Shown here piece by piece: positions 63,201 through 64,000 of a stretch of DNA of 64,000 nucleotides. The position numbers were made by a program, and so were the translations under genes. This DNA comes from an uncultured Rhodocyclaceae bacterium (lineage in GTDB: Bacteria > Pseudomonadota > Gammaproteobacteria > Burkholderiales > Rhodocyclaceae): the NCBI GenBank assembly GCA_907163075.1, contig CAJQTY010000003.1, forward strand, positions 114,637 to 178,636, given 5' to 3'. Positions within the stretch are counted from its first letter, which is position 1, and every line of letters starts with the position of its first letter. The notes beneath the pieces were generated by a model. It ran no database searches. It saw only the letters and a list, made by a program, of their open reading frames with translations, and was not told where the DNA came from.

Positions 63201-64000
63201 TCAAACGCTTTTGGCGCGTCGCAGCCGCTCCATGTTCGGCACGGGCAAGGTTCGCCGCAAAACCGATTCGCCCAGCCAGTCGGCGGCGCGCCTGGCCCGG
63301 TCGGCGATCACTCCGGAAGGCATCTGCAGGTAGTCGCTGTTGTACACGTCGAAACTGTAGTCGCCGAAATAGCCAATCTCCTCGAGCTTGAGGATGAACT
63401 TCGCGATCTGTTCGCTGTGCGCGCCCTCGCCGGGAAAAACCCGGAAATGCGCTGCCGTAGCGTTCTGTTCTTCGGTCGACTGGATTTCCTGCAACATGAA
63501 ATCGGAAAGCTGAACGAGAAAAATCTGCTGCGGGAAGATTACGTCGAGATCGCCCATCGGAACCCCGGCGGCAATCACGTCGAAGGCATCGATCGCCAGT
63601 CCGAGGTTCGGGCAGTTGGCCAGCGAAACGATTTCCGCCGCCGCGGCGAAATTCTTGACCGTGCGGCTCCATGACAAGCCCTTGAACGCGATGCGGATTC
63701 CCATCGGCAGCGCAAGAAGGGCCAGCTTGCGCAGGTCTCGGGCAATCTTGTCGGCGTCGATATCGGCATGCACCGAGGCGGAGGCCTCGGTAAGCAGCAA
63801 GCGTCCGCCGATACGACTGCACAGGTCGAGCATCGACTTGGCGACGTCGATCTTGTAGTCGTGCATCTTGCCGGTCAGCCCTTCGAAATCGCGCAAAGCC
63901 TCGAGGCCGGTCACCCGCAGGCCGCTCTCGCGGATCGCTTTCACCGCGGCGTCAGTGTTTTCCGGATGGCCGACGATATCGGTGGCGGAAATCATTACCT
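63201..64000 (-). CDS. Sugar phosphate isomerase/epimerase-like TIM barrel (5' end outside window)
   Basis: At least 265 residues of a xylose-isomerase-like TIM barrel. The frame stays open through the right edge and the N-terminal barrel strand is missing. Seen motifs: metal-site LLLTEAS, then LGLAIDAFDVI, VQLSDFML and HFRVFPGEGAH. The last is similar to 3-dehydroshikimate dehydratases (AsbF/QuiC type), which make protocatechuate, but the family also includes many isomerases, so the product is left open. The ATG at 63995 is not the true start. Confidence 0.75.
   Translation of the reverse strand, partial: VMISATDIVGHPENTDAAVKAIRESGLRVTGLEALRDFEGLTGKMHDYKIDVAKSMLDLCSRIGGRLLLTEASASVHADIDADKIARDLRKLALLALPMGIRIAFKGLSWSRTVKNFAAAAEIVSLANCPNLGLAIDAFDVIAAGVPMGDLDVIFPQQIFLVQLSDFMLQEIQSTEEQNATAAHFRVFPGEGAHSEQIAKFILKLEEIGYFGDYSFDVYNSDYLQMPSGVIADRARRAADWLGESVLRRTLPVPNMERLRRAKSV

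Overview
The window is a high-GC stretch (about 65% in most genes) of a Gram-negative, respiring, denitrification-capable betaproteobacterium, most likely a member of the Rhodocyclales (Dechloromonas/Azonexus/Accumulibacter-like). This placement is an inference. It rests on the gene neighbourhoods lptD-surA-pdxA-rsmA, amgK-murU, minCDE and dusB-fis-purH-purD-hemF, and on a clade II (Sec-exported) nitrous oxide reductase cluster.

Layout. 1-1.8 kb: distal part of a biotin-dependent sodium-pumping decarboxylase operon (gamma-like end, biotin carrier, beta subunit). 2.1-12.3 kb: an unknown 260-aa protein, pyruvate kinase, DUF3422 protein, purC, DUF2189 protein, oligopeptidase A, a DUF4124/glutaredoxin protein, exonuclease III and a Crp/Fnr-type regulator, closed by copy 1 of a ~300-bp dispersed repeat. 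12.8-14 kb: a short-chain dehydrogenase divergent from a DUF2892 protein, with two Crp/Fnr-like operators between them. 14-21 kb (minus strand): lptD-surA-pdxA-rsmA, where LptD carries a complete PagP-like domain at its N terminus. 21-32 kb (plus strand): amgK-murU, pepP-ubiH, minCDE, dusB-fis-purH, purD, hemF. 33-37.3 kb (minus): a patatin/Omp85-type outer-membrane protein and hemC-hemD. 37.5-41.3 kb: a lone cyclic-nucleotide-binding-domain protein, a 2TM-domain remnant abutting an IS3-family element, and a double-receiver GGDEF protein.

41.3-59.6 kb is the nitrous oxide reduction region. A SCO-type copper chaperone is divergent from nosZ. After nosZ come two cytochromes c (nosC1, nosC2), nosB, nosD, nosG, a damaged nosH, nosF, nosL and nosY. 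These are followed by a TlpA-like thioredoxin, a UbiA/MenA-type prenyltransferase and a second NosD. A convergent module encodes a small membrane protein, an FtsX-type permease, its ATPase, a membrane protein with a CxxC motif and two NosL-like Tat-type proteins. Two TTGAT-N4-GTCAA boxes, upstream of nosZ and of nosC2, suggest control by an Fnr/Dnr-type regulator. 59.8-64 kb: a LysR regulator, a HIT-like protein, an EamA transporter, an unknown membrane-anchored protein, repeat copy 2 in inverted orientation, and a TIM-barrel isomerase/dehydratase-like gene cut by the window edge.

Main points for follow-up: the PagP-LptD fusion; the ~400-bp AT-rich, frame-broken patch inside nosH (real decay, recombination or an assembly error); the NosL/FtsX/CxxC accessory module next to the nos operon; and the inverted repeat pair about 50 kb apart. 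I saw no tRNA, rRNA or CRISPR array, but I could not run a dedicated search.
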